This document shows positions 1 to 8,591 of a DNA stretch of 64,000 nucleotides, one piece after another (position 1 is the stretch's first letter; every line of letters starts with the position of its first letter). Origin of the DNA: Streptomyces fulvorobeus (lineage in GTDB: Bacteria; Actinomycetota; Actinomycetes; Streptomycetales; Streptomycetaceae). The position numbers and the translations under genes were made by a program. The notes under the pieces were generated by a model. It searched no databases and was not told the origin of the DNA. It saw only the letters and a program-made list of their open reading frames with translations. The stretch spans positions 3,968,001-4,032,000 of the forward strand of contig NZ_BLWC01000001.1 in NCBI RefSeq assembly GCF_013167895.1. Reading direction: 5' to 3'.

Positions 1-1038
1 CGCCGGGTATCCAAGTTTGCTGTCGCGTGCACCGTCACCGCGGCCCTCGCCTTCACCGCCACCGCGTGCGGCGACTCCTCCACCGAGGACACCGGTTCCG
101 ACAAGGACCAGATGAAGATCGGCATGGCCTACGACGTCGGCGGCCGTGGCGACAACTCGTTCAACGACTCCGCGGCCCGCGGCCTGGACAAGGCCAAGGC
201 CGAGTTCGACGCCGAGACCAAGGAGCTCACCGCCAAGAGCGGCGAGACGCCCGCCGACCGCGAGACGCGTCTGCAGTCCCTCGCCGAGGGCGGTTTCAAC
301 CCGGTCGTCGCGGTGGGCTTCGCGTACAAGGACGCGATCGACAAGATCGCGCCCAAGTACCCGGACGTCAGCTTCGGCCTGGTCGACTCGGTCGCCGAGG
401 CGAAGAACGTGGCCAACATCGTCTTCACCGAGGAGCAGGGCTCCTACCTCGCCGGTGTCGCGGCGGCGCTGAAGTCCAAGGACGGCCAGATCGGTTTCAT
501 CGGCGGCGTCGACCTGCCGCTGATCAAGAAGTTCGCCGCGGGCTTCCAGCAGGGCGTCCTGGAGACGAACCCGAAGGCCAAGGTGCAGATCCAGTACCTG
601 TCCACGGGCTCGGACCTCTCCGGCTTCGGCAGCCCCGACAAGGGCAAGGCCGCCGCCAAGGGCATGCTCGACAAGGGCGCGGACGTCGTCTTCGCCGCCG
701 CGGGCGGTTCCGGTGCCGGTTCCATCGAGGCCGTCGCGGGCAAGCCCGGCGCCTGGTCCATCGGCGTCGACTCCGACCAGGCCAAGGACCCGGCCCTGTC
801 GAAGTACGCGGCCACGATCCTTACCTCGGTCGTCAAGAACGTCGACGCCGGTGTCTACGACCTGTCGAAGTCCGTCCACGACGGCAAGCCGCTGACCGGC
901 ACGCAGGCGTACTCCCTCGCCAAGGACGGCGTCAGCCTGACCACCACGGGTGACCACCTCAAGGACATCCAGGCCAAGCTCGACGAAGCCAAGAAGAAGA
1001 TCGTCGACGGCACCATCAAGGTCAAGACCACCCTCTGA
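1..1038 (+). CDS. BMP-family nucleoside-binding lipoprotein (5' end cut by window)
   Basis: Extracytoplasmic substrate-binding lipoprotein of the BMP/PnrA family, which captures nucleosides for an ABC importer. The reading frame is open from base 1, so the first residues lie outside the window. The visible part begins inside a signal peptide and reaches a plausible lipobox (TATAC, followed by GDSS) at about residue 23. The mature part contains the family's GDNSFND segment near its start and the IGFIGGVDLPLI strand region in the middle, and ends at a normal C-terminus. It is followed by a terminator-like hairpin and an operator, then by the ATPase and permease genes that complete the importer. 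Nucleoside specificity is inferred from the family and from the downstream cytidine deaminase and thymidine phosphorylase. Confidence 0.92.
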   Translation, partial: RRVSKFAVACTVTAALAFTATACGDSSTEDTGSDKDQMKIGMAYDVGGRGDNSFNDSAARGLDKAKAEFDAETKELTAKSGETPADRETRLQSLAEGGFNPVVAVGFAYKDAIDKIAPKYPDVSFGLVDSVAEAKNVANIVFTEEQGSYLAGVAAALKSKDGQIGFIGGVDLPLIKKFAAGFQQGVLETNPKAKVQIQYLSTGSDLSGFGSPDKGKAAAKGMLDKGADVVFAAAGGSGAGSIEAVAGKPGAWSIGVDSDQAKDPALSKYAATILTSVVKNVDAGVYDLSKSVHDGKPLTGTQAYSLAKDGVSLTTTGDHLKDIQAKLDEAKKKIVDGTIKVKTTL

Positions 1039-1052
1039 CCCCGCCTGCTGAC

Positions 1053-1096
1053 TCGGGGCCCGGCGGAGCGGCTTCGGCCGCGCCTCCGGGCCCCGA
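1053..1096 (+). terminator. Hairpin after the BMP lipoprotein gene
   Basis: An 11-bp perfect outer stem (TCGGGGCCCGG with CCGGGCCCCGA) encloses a GC-rich inner stem capped by TTCG. It starts 15 bases after the stop codon. There is no T tract, as usual in Streptomyces. It may stop or attenuate transcription between the highly expressed binding protein and the transporter genes. Confidence 0.6.
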
Positions 1097-1165
1097 TTCG
1101 CATGCGGCAAGATCGCCTCACGCCTCCCCACCGCCACCTGCCGTCAGGTGTTCAACGATTCGGTG

Positions 1166-1183
1166 GCGCTACGCGCGTAGCGC
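1166..1183. promoter_or_regulatory. Operator of the putative nucleoside regulon, site 1
   Basis: GCGCTACGCGCGTAGCGC is a perfect 18-bp palindrome about 80 bases before the ABC ATPase gene. Its core CTACGCGCGTAG recurs before deoA (one mismatch), add, deoC and the purine nucleoside phosphorylase gene. An even-length palindrome with a central CG step is typical of LacI-family operators; the protein that binds it is unknown to me. Confidence 0.7.
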
Positions 1184-1265
1184 GCCCGGGGCACGGTAGT
1201 TTTCGCCACGCCCCCGTACCCAGTCACCGCCCACCGCCCTCCGCTCCTGCCAAGGAGAGTGCGCC

Positions 1266-2864
1266 ATCAAAGCGTCCAGCAGTCCTCATGCCGTCGAGCT
1301 CCGCGGCATCACCAAGCGATTCCCCGGGGTCGTGGCCAACCACGACATCGACATCACCGTGAGCCGCGGCACCGTGCACGCCCTCGTCGGCGAGAACGGC
1401 GCCGGCAAGTCCACTCTGATGAAGATCCTGTACGGCATGCAGAAGCCGGACGAGGGCACCATCGCGGTCGACGGCGAGCAGGTCTCCTTCGGCAACCCCG
1501 GGGACGCCATCGCCCGCGGCATCGGCATGGTGCACCAGCACTTCATGCTCGCCGACTACCTGACCGTCCTGGAGAACGTCGTCCTCGGCTCCGAGAAGCT
1601 GTACGGCATCGGGGACCGGGCCCGCGCCAGGATCAGGGAGATCTCGGACGCGTACGGCCTCGGGGTCCGCCCGGACGCCATGGTCGAGGATCTCGGGGTC
1701 GCCGACCGCCAGCGGGTGGAGATCCTCAAGGTCCTCTACCGCGGCGCGCGCACGCTGATCCTCGACGAGCCCACCGCCGTCCTCGTCCCGCAGGAGGTCG
1801 ACGCGCTGTTCGACAACCTCCGCGAGCTCAAGGCCGAGGGACTCACCGTCATCTTCATCTCGCACAAGCTGGGCGAGGTGCTCTCGGTGGCCGACGAGAT
1901 CACGGTCATCAGGCGCGGTACGACGGTGGGCACCGCCGACCCGGCGCACACCACGACCAAGCAGCTCGCCGAGCTCATGGTCGGCAGCGAGCTGCCGTCC
2001 CCGGAGACCCGCGAGTCCACGGTCACCGACGTCCCCATGCTGACCGTCGACGACCTGCGGCTGACCGCCACCGACCCGGACGGGGTGGTGCGCGCCGTGC
2101 TCGACGGCGTCTCCTTCACCATCCACAAGGGTGAGGTGCTCGGCATCGCGGGCGTCGAGGGCAACGGGCAGTCCGAGCTGGTCGACGCCATCATGGGCAT
2201 GCGACCCCTGGACACCGGTGTCCTCACGCTCGACGGCGCGGACATCTCCCGCACCGCGACCCGCAAGCGCCGCGAGGGCGGCATGGCCGTCATCCCGGAG
2301 GACCGCCACCGGCACGGTCTGCTCCTGGAGGCCCCCCTCTGGGAGAACCGCATCCTCGGCCACGTCACCGAACGCCCCAACAGCAAGGGCGCCTTCCTCG
2401 ACCTGAAGGCGGCCCGCGCCGACACCGAGCGGATCGTGCGCGAGTACGACGTCCGTACCCCCGGCATCGAGGTCACCGCGGCCTCGCTCTCCGGCGGCAA
2501 CCAGCAGAAGCTGATCGTCGGCCGCGAGATGAGCCACAGCCCCAGACTGCTGATCGCCGCCCACCCCACCCGGGGGGTGGACGTCGGCGCGCAGGCGCAG
2601 ATCTGGGACCAGATCCGCGAAGCGCGCCGTGAGGGCCTCGCGGTGCTGCTCATCTCCGCCGACCTCGACGAGCTGATCGGGCTCTCCGACACCCTGCGCG
2701 TGATGTACCGCGGCCGTCTGGTCGCCGACGCCGACCCTGCGACGATCACCCCCGAGGAGCTCGGCTCCGCCATGACGGGCGCGGCAGGCGGACACCTGGC
2801 AGCCCCGGCAGGCGCGGACGACACCCGCGCCGTGAACGACCCCGACGGGGGAGAGGACCGATGA
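1266..2864 (+). CDS. Nucleoside ABC importer, tandem ATP-binding protein
   Basis: ATPase of a BMP-type (nucleoside) importer, with two fused nucleotide-binding domains as in YufO/RbsA-like proteins. The first domain has Walker A GENGAGKST and Walker B LILDEPTAVL. The second has a degenerate Walker A (GVEGNGQSEL), the signature LSGGNQQKLIVGRE and the AHPTRGVD form of Walker B usual in this subfamily. Start problem: homology and an AAGGAG ribosome site at 1252-1257 point to codon 1266, but that codon reads ATC. The next usable in-frame start, GTG at 1332, would delete the first beta strand and the aromatic A-loop (KRFPG). Either ATC is used as a rare start or a base is wrong. The stop overlaps the next gene (ATGA). 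Confidence 0.9.
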   Translation: MKASSSPHAVELRGITKRFPGVVANHDIDITVSRGTVHALVGENGAGKSTLMKILYGMQKPDEGTIAVDGEQVSFGNPGDAIARGIGMVHQHFMLADYLTVLENVVLGSEKLYGIGDRARARIREISDAYGLGVRPDAMVEDLGVADRQRVEILKVLYRGARTLILDEPTAVLVPQEVDALFDNLRELKAEGLTVIFISHKLGEVLSVADEITVIRRGTTVGTADPAHTTTKQLAELMVGSELPSPETRESTVTDVPMLTVDDLRLTATDPDGVVRAVLDGVSFTIHKGEVLGIAGVEGNGQSELVDAIMGMRPLDTGVLTLDGADISRTATRKRREGGMAVIPEDRHRHGLLLEAPLWENRILGHVTERPNSKGAFLDLKAARADTERIVREYDVRTPGIEVTAASLSGGNQQKLIVGREMSHSPRLLIAAHPTRGVDVGAQAQIWDQIREARREGLAVLLISADLDELIGLSDTLRVMYRGRLVADADPATITPEELGSAMTGAAGGHLAAPAGADDTRAVNDPDGGEDR

Positions 2865-3976
2865 AGAAGTTCGACAAGGAGCGTCTGCTCCTGGGGATCG
2901 CGGCCCCGCTGCTCGCGATCGTGGTCGCCTTCCTGGTGACCGCGCTGGTCCTGGCCGCGACGGGCAAGGCACCGTTCAACGCCTTCGGCATCATGTTCGA
3001 CTACGGGCTGAAGGCGGACAGCCAGGTCTACATCCTGAACAAGGGCACGACCTACTACCTCGCGGGTCTCGCGGTCGCCGTCGGCTTCCGGATGAACCTG
3101 TTCAACATCGGTGTCGACGGCCAGTACCGCCTCGCCGCCTTCTTCGCCGCCGCCCTCGGCGGCGCGCTGACCCTGCCGGGTGCCCTCCAGATCCCGCTGA
3201 TCATCCTCACCGCGATGATCGTCGGCGCGATGTGGGCCGGTATCGCCGGTGTCCTGAAGGTCACCCGGGGTGTCAGCGAGGTCGTCTCGACGATCATGCT
3301 CAACGCCATCGCCACGGCGATCATCGGTTATCTGCTCCAGCAGGGCCGGCTCGGCCACCTCGACGAGGCCGGCACGAAGATCTCGACCACTCCGCTCCCG
3401 GAGTCCTCGCGCTTCTTCGAGTTCCCGACCACCCCGACCCCGGTGTGGGGCTTCATCGTCGTCGCGGTCGTCGCGGGCGTCGCCTACTGGTTCGCGCTCG
3501 CGCGCACCCGCTTCGGCTTCGACCTGCGTACCGTCGGCCAGTCCGGCTCGGCCGCCGAGGCCAGCGGTGTCGACGTGAAGAAGATGGTCGTCACGTCGAT
3601 GCTCATCTCCGGCGCCATGGCCGGTCTGATCGGTATGCCGACGCTGCTCAACGACAGCTTCGAGTACAGCGGCGACTTCCCGGTCGGCATCGGCTTCACC
3701 GGTATCGCCATCGCGCTCCTGGGCCGCAACCACCCGGTGGGCATCGCCCTGGGCGCGCTCCTGTGGGCCTTCCTCGAACGCGGCACCGGAAAGCTGGAGT
3801 TCGAGGGGTACGACAAGGAGATCGTCGGCGTCATCCAGGGCGTCATCGTCCTGTGCGTCGTCATCGCCTACGAAGTCGTCCGCCGCTACGGCCTCAAGCG
3901 ACAGCAGAGCAAGGTCGGCGCGGAACTCGCCGCCCAGGCCGCCCGTAACTCCGACCAGCAGGAGGTGTCGGCGTGA
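2861..3976 (+). CDS. Nucleoside ABC importer permease 1
   Basis: Integral membrane subunit of the importer, BPD_transp_2 family (YufP/NupP-like), 371 residues. It begins with a short cytoplasmic segment, then a hydrophobic helix (residues about 9-33), and has roughly eight to ten membrane segments with the family motifs FRMNLFNIGVDGQ and GVSEVVSTIMLNA. The ATG overlaps the ATPase stop by four bases (ATGA), and the gene overlaps the second permease by GTGA, so translational coupling is likely. The hydrophilic tail (KRQQSKVGAEL onward) should be cytoplasmic. It pairs with the next gene to form the heterodimeric channel. Confidence 0.93.
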   Translation: MKKFDKERLLLGIAAPLLAIVVAFLVTALVLAATGKAPFNAFGIMFDYGLKADSQVYILNKGTTYYLAGLAVAVGFRMNLFNIGVDGQYRLAAFFAAALGGALTLPGALQIPLIILTAMIVGAMWAGIAGVLKVTRGVSEVVSTIMLNAIATAIIGYLLQQGRLGHLDEAGTKISTTPLPESSRFFEFPTTPTPVWGFIVVAVVAGVAYWFALARTRFGFDLRTVGQSGSAAEASGVDVKKMVVTSMLISGAMAGLIGMPTLLNDSFEYSGDFPVGIGFTGIAIALLGRNHPVGIALGALLWAFLERGTGKLEFEGYDKEIVGVIQGVIVLCVVIAYEVVRRYGLKRQQSKVGAELAAQAARNSDQQEVSA

Positions 3977-5262
3977 CCGCCACGGCGACTTCCACCCCGC
4001 CGCCCGCAGCCCCCAAGGTTTCCGGTGGCAAGGGCGGGCGCACGCGCTTCTCGTTCCCCGTCATCCTCCTGATCATCGCGGGCGCCCTGCTCGCGCTGTC
4101 CGCGGTGCGTGCCATCACCGGCGCCCAGGACGTCACATCGGCGGGCCAGATCAGCGCCGCCCTCGCGATGGCCGTGCCGATCGGCCTCGCGGGCCTCGGC
4201 GGGCTGTGGGCCGAGCGGGCCGGTGTGGTCAACATCGGTCTTGAGGGAATGATGATCCTCGGCACCTTCTTCGGTGCCTGGGCAGGCTGGCAGACCGACC
4301 CGTGGATCGGCGTGCTCGCCGGCATCGTCGGCGGCATGCTCGGCGGGCTGCTGCACGCCTTCGCCACCGTCACCTTCGGTGTCGACCACATCATCTCCGG
4401 TATCGCCATCAACATCCTGGCGCTCGGGTTCACCACCTACTTCGCCAAGCTGTGGTTCAACACCGGTGACGCCGCGGCGAAGGGCGGCAGCCCCAAGCAG
4501 TCGCCGCCGGCCGAGGACATCACGACCGTGACCGTCCCGGGGCTCTCCGACTGGCTGCACTCCCTGGAGAAGCACCACTGGTTCCTCGTCTCGGACGTGG
4601 CCGGCATCCTCGGCGGCCTGGTCACCAACGTCTCGCTGCTGACGCTGGTCGCCGTGGCCCTCTTCGTGGGCACCTTCTTCGTCCTGTGGAAGACCTCGTT
4701 CGGCCTGCGCCTGCGCTCCTGCGGCGAGAACCCGGTCGCGGCGGAGTCGCTCGGCGTCAACGTGTACTTCTACAAGTACGTCGCGGTGATCGTCTCCGGC
4801 GGCCTCGCCGGCCTCGGCGGCGCGTTCCTCTCCCTGGTCACGTCGCACATCTACAACGAGGGCCAGACCGGCGGACGCGGCTACATCGGGCTCGCCGCGA
4901 TGATCTTCGGTAACTGGCGTCCCGGCGGGCTCGCCATGGGCGCCGGACTGTTCGGCTTCGCCGACGCGCTCCAGCTGCGCAACGGCGGCGAGTCCGTCCA
5001 CGCGCTGCTGCTCCTCCTGGTGGTCATGCTGGCGGGCCTCGCGGCCTGGAAGCTGTACCGCAGGAGCTATGTGCCGGGCGTGATCAGCGCGGTTATCGCC
5101 GCCGCCGTGCTGATCTGGTACCTCGCCACGGACACGGTGCCGACCGAGTTCGTCAGCGCCACGCCGTACGTCGTCACCCTCCTCGTGCTCTCGCTGTCCG
5201 CGCAGCGCCTGCGCATGCCGAAGGCGGACGGCATGCGCTACCGCAAGGGCCAGGGCAAGTGA
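3973..5262 (+). CDS. Nucleoside ABC importer permease 2
   Basis: Second membrane subunit of the importer, BPD_transp_2 family (YufQ-like), 429 residues, longer than its partner. It carries the conserved block GLWAERAGVVNIGLEGMMI in the first third and the GGLAGLGGAFLSL segment in the second half. About ten hydrophobic helices are visible, with an unusual hydrophilic insert around residues 155-205 (KGGSPKQSPPAEDI...), probably extracytoplasmic. GTG start overlaps the previous stop (GTGA). The stop in turn overlaps the cytidine deaminase start by GTGA, placing uptake and deamination in one operon. Confidence 0.93.
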   Translation: MTATATSTPPPAAPKVSGGKGGRTRFSFPVILLIIAGALLALSAVRAITGAQDVTSAGQISAALAMAVPIGLAGLGGLWAERAGVVNIGLEGMMILGTFFGAWAGWQTDPWIGVLAGIVGGMLGGLLHAFATVTFGVDHIISGIAINILALGFTTYFAKLWFNTGDAAAKGGSPKQSPPAEDITTVTVPGLSDWLHSLEKHHWFLVSDVAGILGGLVTNVSLLTLVAVALFVGTFFVLWKTSFGLRLRSCGENPVAAESLGVNVYFYKYVAVIVSGGLAGLGGAFLSLVTSHIYNEGQTGGRGYIGLAAMIFGNWRPGGLAMGAGLFGFADALQLRNGGESVHALLLLLVVMLAGLAAWKLYRRSYVPGVISAVIAAAVLIWYLATDTVPTEFVSATPYVVTLLVLSLSAQRLRMPKADGMRYRKGQGK

Positions 5263-5657
5263 CGGCCGCCGCGGACGTCGACTGGGAGGCCCTGCGCGTG
5301 GCCGCCCGGGAGGCCATGTCCCGTGCGTACGCCCCGTACTCGGGGTATCCGGTCGGCGTCGCGGCCCGCGTCGACGACGGCCGTACGGTCGTCGGCTGCA
5401 ACGTCGAGAACGCCTCGTACGGCGTCGGGCTGTGCGCGGAGTGCGGGCTGGTCTCCCAGCTGCACGCCACGGGCGGCGGCCGGCTGACCCACTTCACCTG
5501 CGTGGACGGGACGGGCGCGGTCCTGGTCCCGTGCGGCAGGTGCAGGCAGTTGCTGTACGAGTTCGGCGGCCCGGAGCTCGTCCTGGAGACCCCGGACGGG
5601 TTCCGCACGCTGGACGAGATGCTGCCCCAGGCGTTCGGGCCCCAGCACCTGGCCTGA
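5259..5657 (+). CDS. cdd: Cytidine deaminase
   Basis: Zinc-dependent deaminase converting cytidine and deoxycytidine to uridine and deoxyuridine in the cytoplasm. At 132 residues it is the short homotetrameric type. Visible motifs are the N-terminal YAPYSGYPVG substrate loop, CNVENASYG, the zinc/proton-transfer motif CAE (in GLCAECGLV), and the second zinc pair in PCGRCRQLL. The GTG start overlaps the upstream permease stop, so import and first catabolic step are translationally coupled. The product uridine or deoxyuridine is the substrate of the phosphorylase encoded next, after a terminator and a new operator. Confidence 0.97.
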   Translation: MTAAADVDWEALRVAAREAMSRAYAPYSGYPVGVAARVDDGRTVVGCNVENASYGVGLCAECGLVSQLHATGGGRLTHFTCVDGTGAVLVPCGRCRQLLYEFGGPELVLETPDGFRTLDEMLPQAFGPQHLA

Positions 5658-5671
5658 AGCCGTTCTCCCGG

Positions 5672-5706
5672 GTGAGGGGCGGGTCCGTCGCGGGCCCGCC
5701 CCTCAC
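5672..5706 (+). terminator. Hairpin terminator after cdd
   Basis: Perfect 12-bp stem GTGAGGGGCGGG / CCCGCCCCTCAC with an 11-base loop, 15 bases after the cdd stop. It separates the importer-cdd operon from deoA, which has its own operator and -10 box just downstream. Confidence 0.75.
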
Positions 5707-5716
5707 TCGCTCCACC

Positions 5717-5733
5717 CTCTATGCGCGTAGAGT
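5717..5733 (+). promoter_or_regulatory. Operator site 2 and -10 box of deoA
   Basis: CTCTATGCGCGTAGAG (5717-5732) is the regulon palindrome with one mismatched pair (TATGC against GCGTA). TAGAGT at 5728-5733 is a consensus Streptomyces -10 and overlaps the right arm, so a bound repressor would block RNA polymerase directly. The site ends 48 bases before the deoA start. Confidence 0.65.
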
Positions 5734-5780
5734 CATCGGGACTCCTGCGTACGTACCCGGCCGGAAGGACTCCCCGCCCC

Positions 5781-7058
5781 ATGGACGCCATCTCCGTCAT
5801 CCGCACCAAGCGGGACCGCGGCGAGCTGACACCCGAACAGATCGACTGGGTCATCGACGCGTACACCCGCGGCGAGGTCGCCGACGAGCAGATGTCCGCG
5901 CTGGCCATGGCGATTCTGCTGAACGGCATGAACCGCACCGAGATCGCCCGCTGGACCGCCGCGATGATCGCGTCGGGCGAGCGGATGGACTTCGCCGCGC
6001 TCTCCCGCCCCACCACCGACAAGCACTCCACCGGTGGCGTCGGCGACAAGATCACACTGCCGCTGGCCCCGCTCGTCGCCGCCTGCGGCGCGGCCGTGCC
6101 GCAGCTCAGCGGCCGGGGGCTCGGCCACACCGGCGGCACCCTCGACAAGCTGGAGTCCATCCCCGGCTGGCGCGCGCACCTCTCCAACGAGGAGATGCTG
6201 AGCGTCCTGGAGGGCACCGGCGCGGTGATCTGCGCGGCGGGTGACGGCCTCGCCCCCGCCGACAAGAAGCTGTACGCGCTCCGCGACGTCACCGGGACCG
6301 TCGAGGCGATCCCGCTCATCGCCAGCTCGATCATGTCGAAGAAGATCGCCGAGGGCACCGGCGCGCTGGTCCTGGACGTCAAGGTCGGCTCCGGCGCCTT
6401 CATGAAGACCATCGACGACGCCCGCGAACTGGCCTCCACCATGGTCGCGCTGGGCACCGACAGCGGCGTACGGACCGTCGCCCTGCTCACCGACATGTCG
6501 ACCCCGCTGGGACTGACGGCGGGCAACGCCCTGGAGGTACGGGAATCCGTCGAGGTCCTGGCCGGCGGCGGCCCACGGGACGTCATCGACCTGACCCTCG
6601 CCCTCGCCCGGGAGATGCTCGACGCGGCGGGACTCAAGGACGCCGACCCGGAGAAGGCCCTCGCGGACGGCTCCGCCATGGACGTCTGGCGCCGCATGAT
6701 CTCCGCCCAGGGCGGTGACCCGGACGCCGAACTGCCCGTCGCCCGCGAGCAGCACGTGGTGACCGCGCGCTCCTCCGGCGTACTGACCCGCCTCGATGCC
6801 TACGGCGTCGGCGTCGCCGCCTGGCGCCTCGGCGCGGGCCGCGCGCGCAAGGAGGACCCGGTGCAGGCGGGCGCCGGCATCGAGATGCACGCCAAGCCCG
6901 GCGACAGCGTCACCGCCGGCCAGCCCTTGCTGACGCTGCACACGGACACCCCGGAGAAGTTCGAGTACGCGCTGAAGGCGCTGCCCGACGCCTGTGACAT
7001 CGCGCCGGCCGGTACGGAGTTCACCCCGACCCCGGTGGTACGCGAGCGCATCGCGTAA
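5781..7058 (+). CDS. deoA: Thymidine (pyrimidine-nucleoside) phosphorylase
   Basis: Phosphorolysis of thymidine, deoxyuridine or uridine to the free base and (deoxy)ribose 1-phosphate. It has 425 residues, the usual length. The family signature is present: KHSTGGVGDK and SGRGLGHTGGTLDKLESIPG near residues 80-130, followed by the SSIMSKKIAEG and VKVGSGAFMK blocks that contact phosphate and base. The C-terminal RARKEDPVQAGAGIEMHAKPGD segment is the biotinyl-like domain of class II nucleoside phosphorylases. ATG 5781 was chosen over an upstream in-frame ATG inside the operator, because a GGAAGGA ribosome site lies before it. The sugar phosphate feeds the mutase and deoC encoded downstream. Confidence 0.96.
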   Translation: MDAISVIRTKRDRGELTPEQIDWVIDAYTRGEVADEQMSALAMAILLNGMNRTEIARWTAAMIASGERMDFAALSRPTTDKHSTGGVGDKITLPLAPLVAACGAAVPQLSGRGLGHTGGTLDKLESIPGWRAHLSNEEMLSVLEGTGAVICAAGDGLAPADKKLYALRDVTGTVEAIPLIASSIMSKKIAEGTGALVLDVKVGSGAFMKTIDDARELASTMVALGTDSGVRTVALLTDMSTPLGLTAGNALEVRESVEVLAGGGPRDVIDLTLALAREMLDAAGLKDADPEKALADGSAMDVWRRMISAQGGDPDAELPVAREQHVVTARSSGVLTRLDAYGVGVAAWRLGAGRARKEDPVQAGAGIEMHAKPGDSVTAGQPLLTLHTDTPEKFEYALKALPDACDIAPAGTEFTPTPVVRERIA

Positions 7059-7077
7059 CCGCACCACACGCGAAGGC

Positions 7078-7107
7078 CCGCCGGGACAGCACGAAGCGTC
7101 CCGGCGG
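7078..7107 (+). terminator. Hairpin terminator after deoA
   Basis: Perfect 10-bp stem CCGCCGGGAC / GTCCCGGCGG with a 10-base loop, 20 bases after the deoA stop. Confidence 0.65.
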
Positions 7108-7154
7108 TCGCGATGAGTTTCGGGCCGCGCGCCGGTCTCCCTGGTGTGGAAGCC

Positions 7155-7481
7155 ATGACCCCGTTAGAGCTCGTCGTCTCCGGCCGCGTCACCAGAGCCG
7201 ATGTGCCGGGCCTCTGTGCCGAGCTGGAGACGCTGCTGCACGGCCCGGCGGCCGCCGGGCTCGACCCCGCAGCGGCGGTCGACTGCGACGTGGGCGCAGT
7301 CGACCGCCCGGACCTCGCACTGGTCGAGGCGGTGGCCCGGCTCGGACTGGTCGCGCGACGGGCGGGCGGCCGGGAACTGCGCCTGCGCAACGTCCCTCCC
7401 GGCCTGCGGGCACTCCTGGAACTGACCGGCCTGACCGAGGCACTGAGCCCCGGTCCCCAGCCCGGCCGCGAGCCGGGCTAG
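7155..7481 (+). CDS. STAS-domain protein (anti-sigma-antagonist-like)
   Basis: Small cytoplasmic protein of about 108 residues that fits a STAS fold (beta strand LELVVSGRV, then an alternating alpha/beta pattern ending in the LLELTGLTEAL helix typical of anti-anti-sigma factors). The usual phosphorylatable Ser/Thr after a DxS motif is not evident; the equivalent place reads VDRPDLALVEA, so regulation by phosphorylation is doubtful. ATG 7155 (MTPLELVV) was preferred to ATG 7113 because a GGA-type ribosome site precedes it and the domain begins immediately. No partner anti-sigma factor is adjacent. The target is unknown. Confidence 0.7.
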   Translation: MTPLELVVSGRVTRADVPGLCAELETLLHGPAAAGLDPAAAVDCDVGAVDRPDLALVEAVARLGLVARRAGGRELRLRNVPPGLRALLELTGLTEALSPGPQPGREPG

Positions 7482-7508
7482 CCACCGCGACGCCCGGGCG
7501 GCGGACGC

Positions 7509-8498
7509 TCATACCGGATCGGCGTCCAGGTGGTCCGGCAGGCCGAACAGCGGGAACCACCGGGGGGTGTCCAGGAAGCAGTGCATCCCGGTGATCGCCC
7601 CGTCCTCGATGTCGATGACCTGCACCGCCCACGGCACGAACCCGGGACCGTCCGGATTCGGCTTGTAGTGCGCGAACGCCGGGGTCCCGTTGGCCTCCGT
7701 GGCCACCAGGCGCGAACCGGCGCAGCTCGCGCCCATGGAGAGCATGAAGCCGGTGATGTCGTCGTGCCCCTGGAGCCAGAGGTCGAACGGCGGCATGGTC
7801 ATCACGGCGTCCTCGTGGAGCAGCGCGGTCAGCGCCGCCATGTCATACCCCTCGAAGGCCGCCACGTACCGCTCCAGGAGCTTGCGCTGCTCCTCGTCAA
7901 GCGGGTCCGCCGTGTCCGGGGCCCGCCCCTCCGTCTCGGTGAGCGTCGCCCGTGCCCGCTGGAGGGCGCTGTTGACCGAGGCGACCGAGGTGTCCAGCAG
8001 CTCGGCGACCTCGCTCGCCTTCCAGGCCAGCACCTCGCGCAGGATGAGCACGGCCCGCTGTCGGGGCGGCAGGTGCTGGAGTGCCGCGACGAAGGCCAGG
8101 CGCACCGACTCGCGTGCCACGGCGGCCTCCGCCGGATCGGCCACCGACGGCAGGATGCGGCCGTCCGGCATCGGTTCCAGCCAGGTGTTCTCCGGGCGCG
8201 GGTTGAGCGCGGCCTGGGCCAGCGGTGTCGGCCCGGTGAGGTCCATCGGCCTGGCGCGCTTGTTGCCCGCGTTCAGCATGTCCAGGCAGACGTTGGTCGC
8301 GATGCGGTACAGCCAGGAGCGCAGCGAGGAGCGTCCCTCGAACTTGTCGATGTTGCGCCAGGCACGCACCAGCGTGTCCTGGACCGCGTCCTCGGCCTCG
8401 AAGGCCGAGCCGAGCATCCGGTAGCAGTAGCCGGTCAGCTCGACCCGGTGTCCCTCCAGACGGCTGTCGATATCGGCCGTCACGGTCAGATCACTCAT
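7509..8498 (-). CDS. ECF sigma factor with C-terminal SnoaL-like domain
   Basis: Extracytoplasmic-function sigma factor of the SigG/SigJ type, about 329 residues, in which regions sigma2 and sigma4 are followed by a SnoaL-like (NTF2-fold) extension. Sigma2 spans residues about 15-85 (YCYRMLGSAFEAEDAVQDTL, SSLRSWLYRIATNVCLD). Sigma4 spans about 150-205 (LPPRQRAVLILREVLAWK, DTSVASVNSALQRAR). The tail from about residue 215 (KLLERYVAAFEGYDM) begins the SnoaL-like domain, which in related sigma factors replaces a separate anti-sigma factor as the regulator. No anti-sigma gene is adjacent, consistent with that. Start chosen at ATG 8498; an in-frame GTG at 8528 is possible. Confidence 0.88.
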   Translation of the reverse strand: MSDLTVTADIDSRLEGHRVELTGYCYRMLGSAFEAEDAVQDTLVRAWRNIDKFEGRSSLRSWLYRIATNVCLDMLNAGNKRARPMDLTGPTPLAQAALNPRPENTWLEPMPDGRILPSVADPAEAAVARESVRLAFVAALQHLPPRQRAVLILREVLAWKASEVAELLDTSVASVNSALQRARATLTETEGRAPDTADPLDEEQRKLLERYVAAFEGYDMAALTALLHEDAVMTMPPFDLWLQGHDDITGFMLSMGASCAGSRLVATEANGTPAFAHYKPNPDGPGFVPWAVQVIDIEDGAITGMHCFLDTPRWFPLFGLPDHLDADPV

Positions 8499-8591
8499 CG
8501 CTCCACCCCTGTCGCGCTGTGACACCACTCACTCAGCACTCCGGAAGCTACCGCAGGCCACTGACAACGGGGCGGGAAGCGGCCAAGCCGC

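Noticed and set aside
1224..3733. Long minus-strand open frames (582 and 665 residues) across the importer genes
   Set aside because: They are shadows of the ATPase and permease frames; the Asp/Gly/Val-rich translation matches no fold and has no ribosome site.
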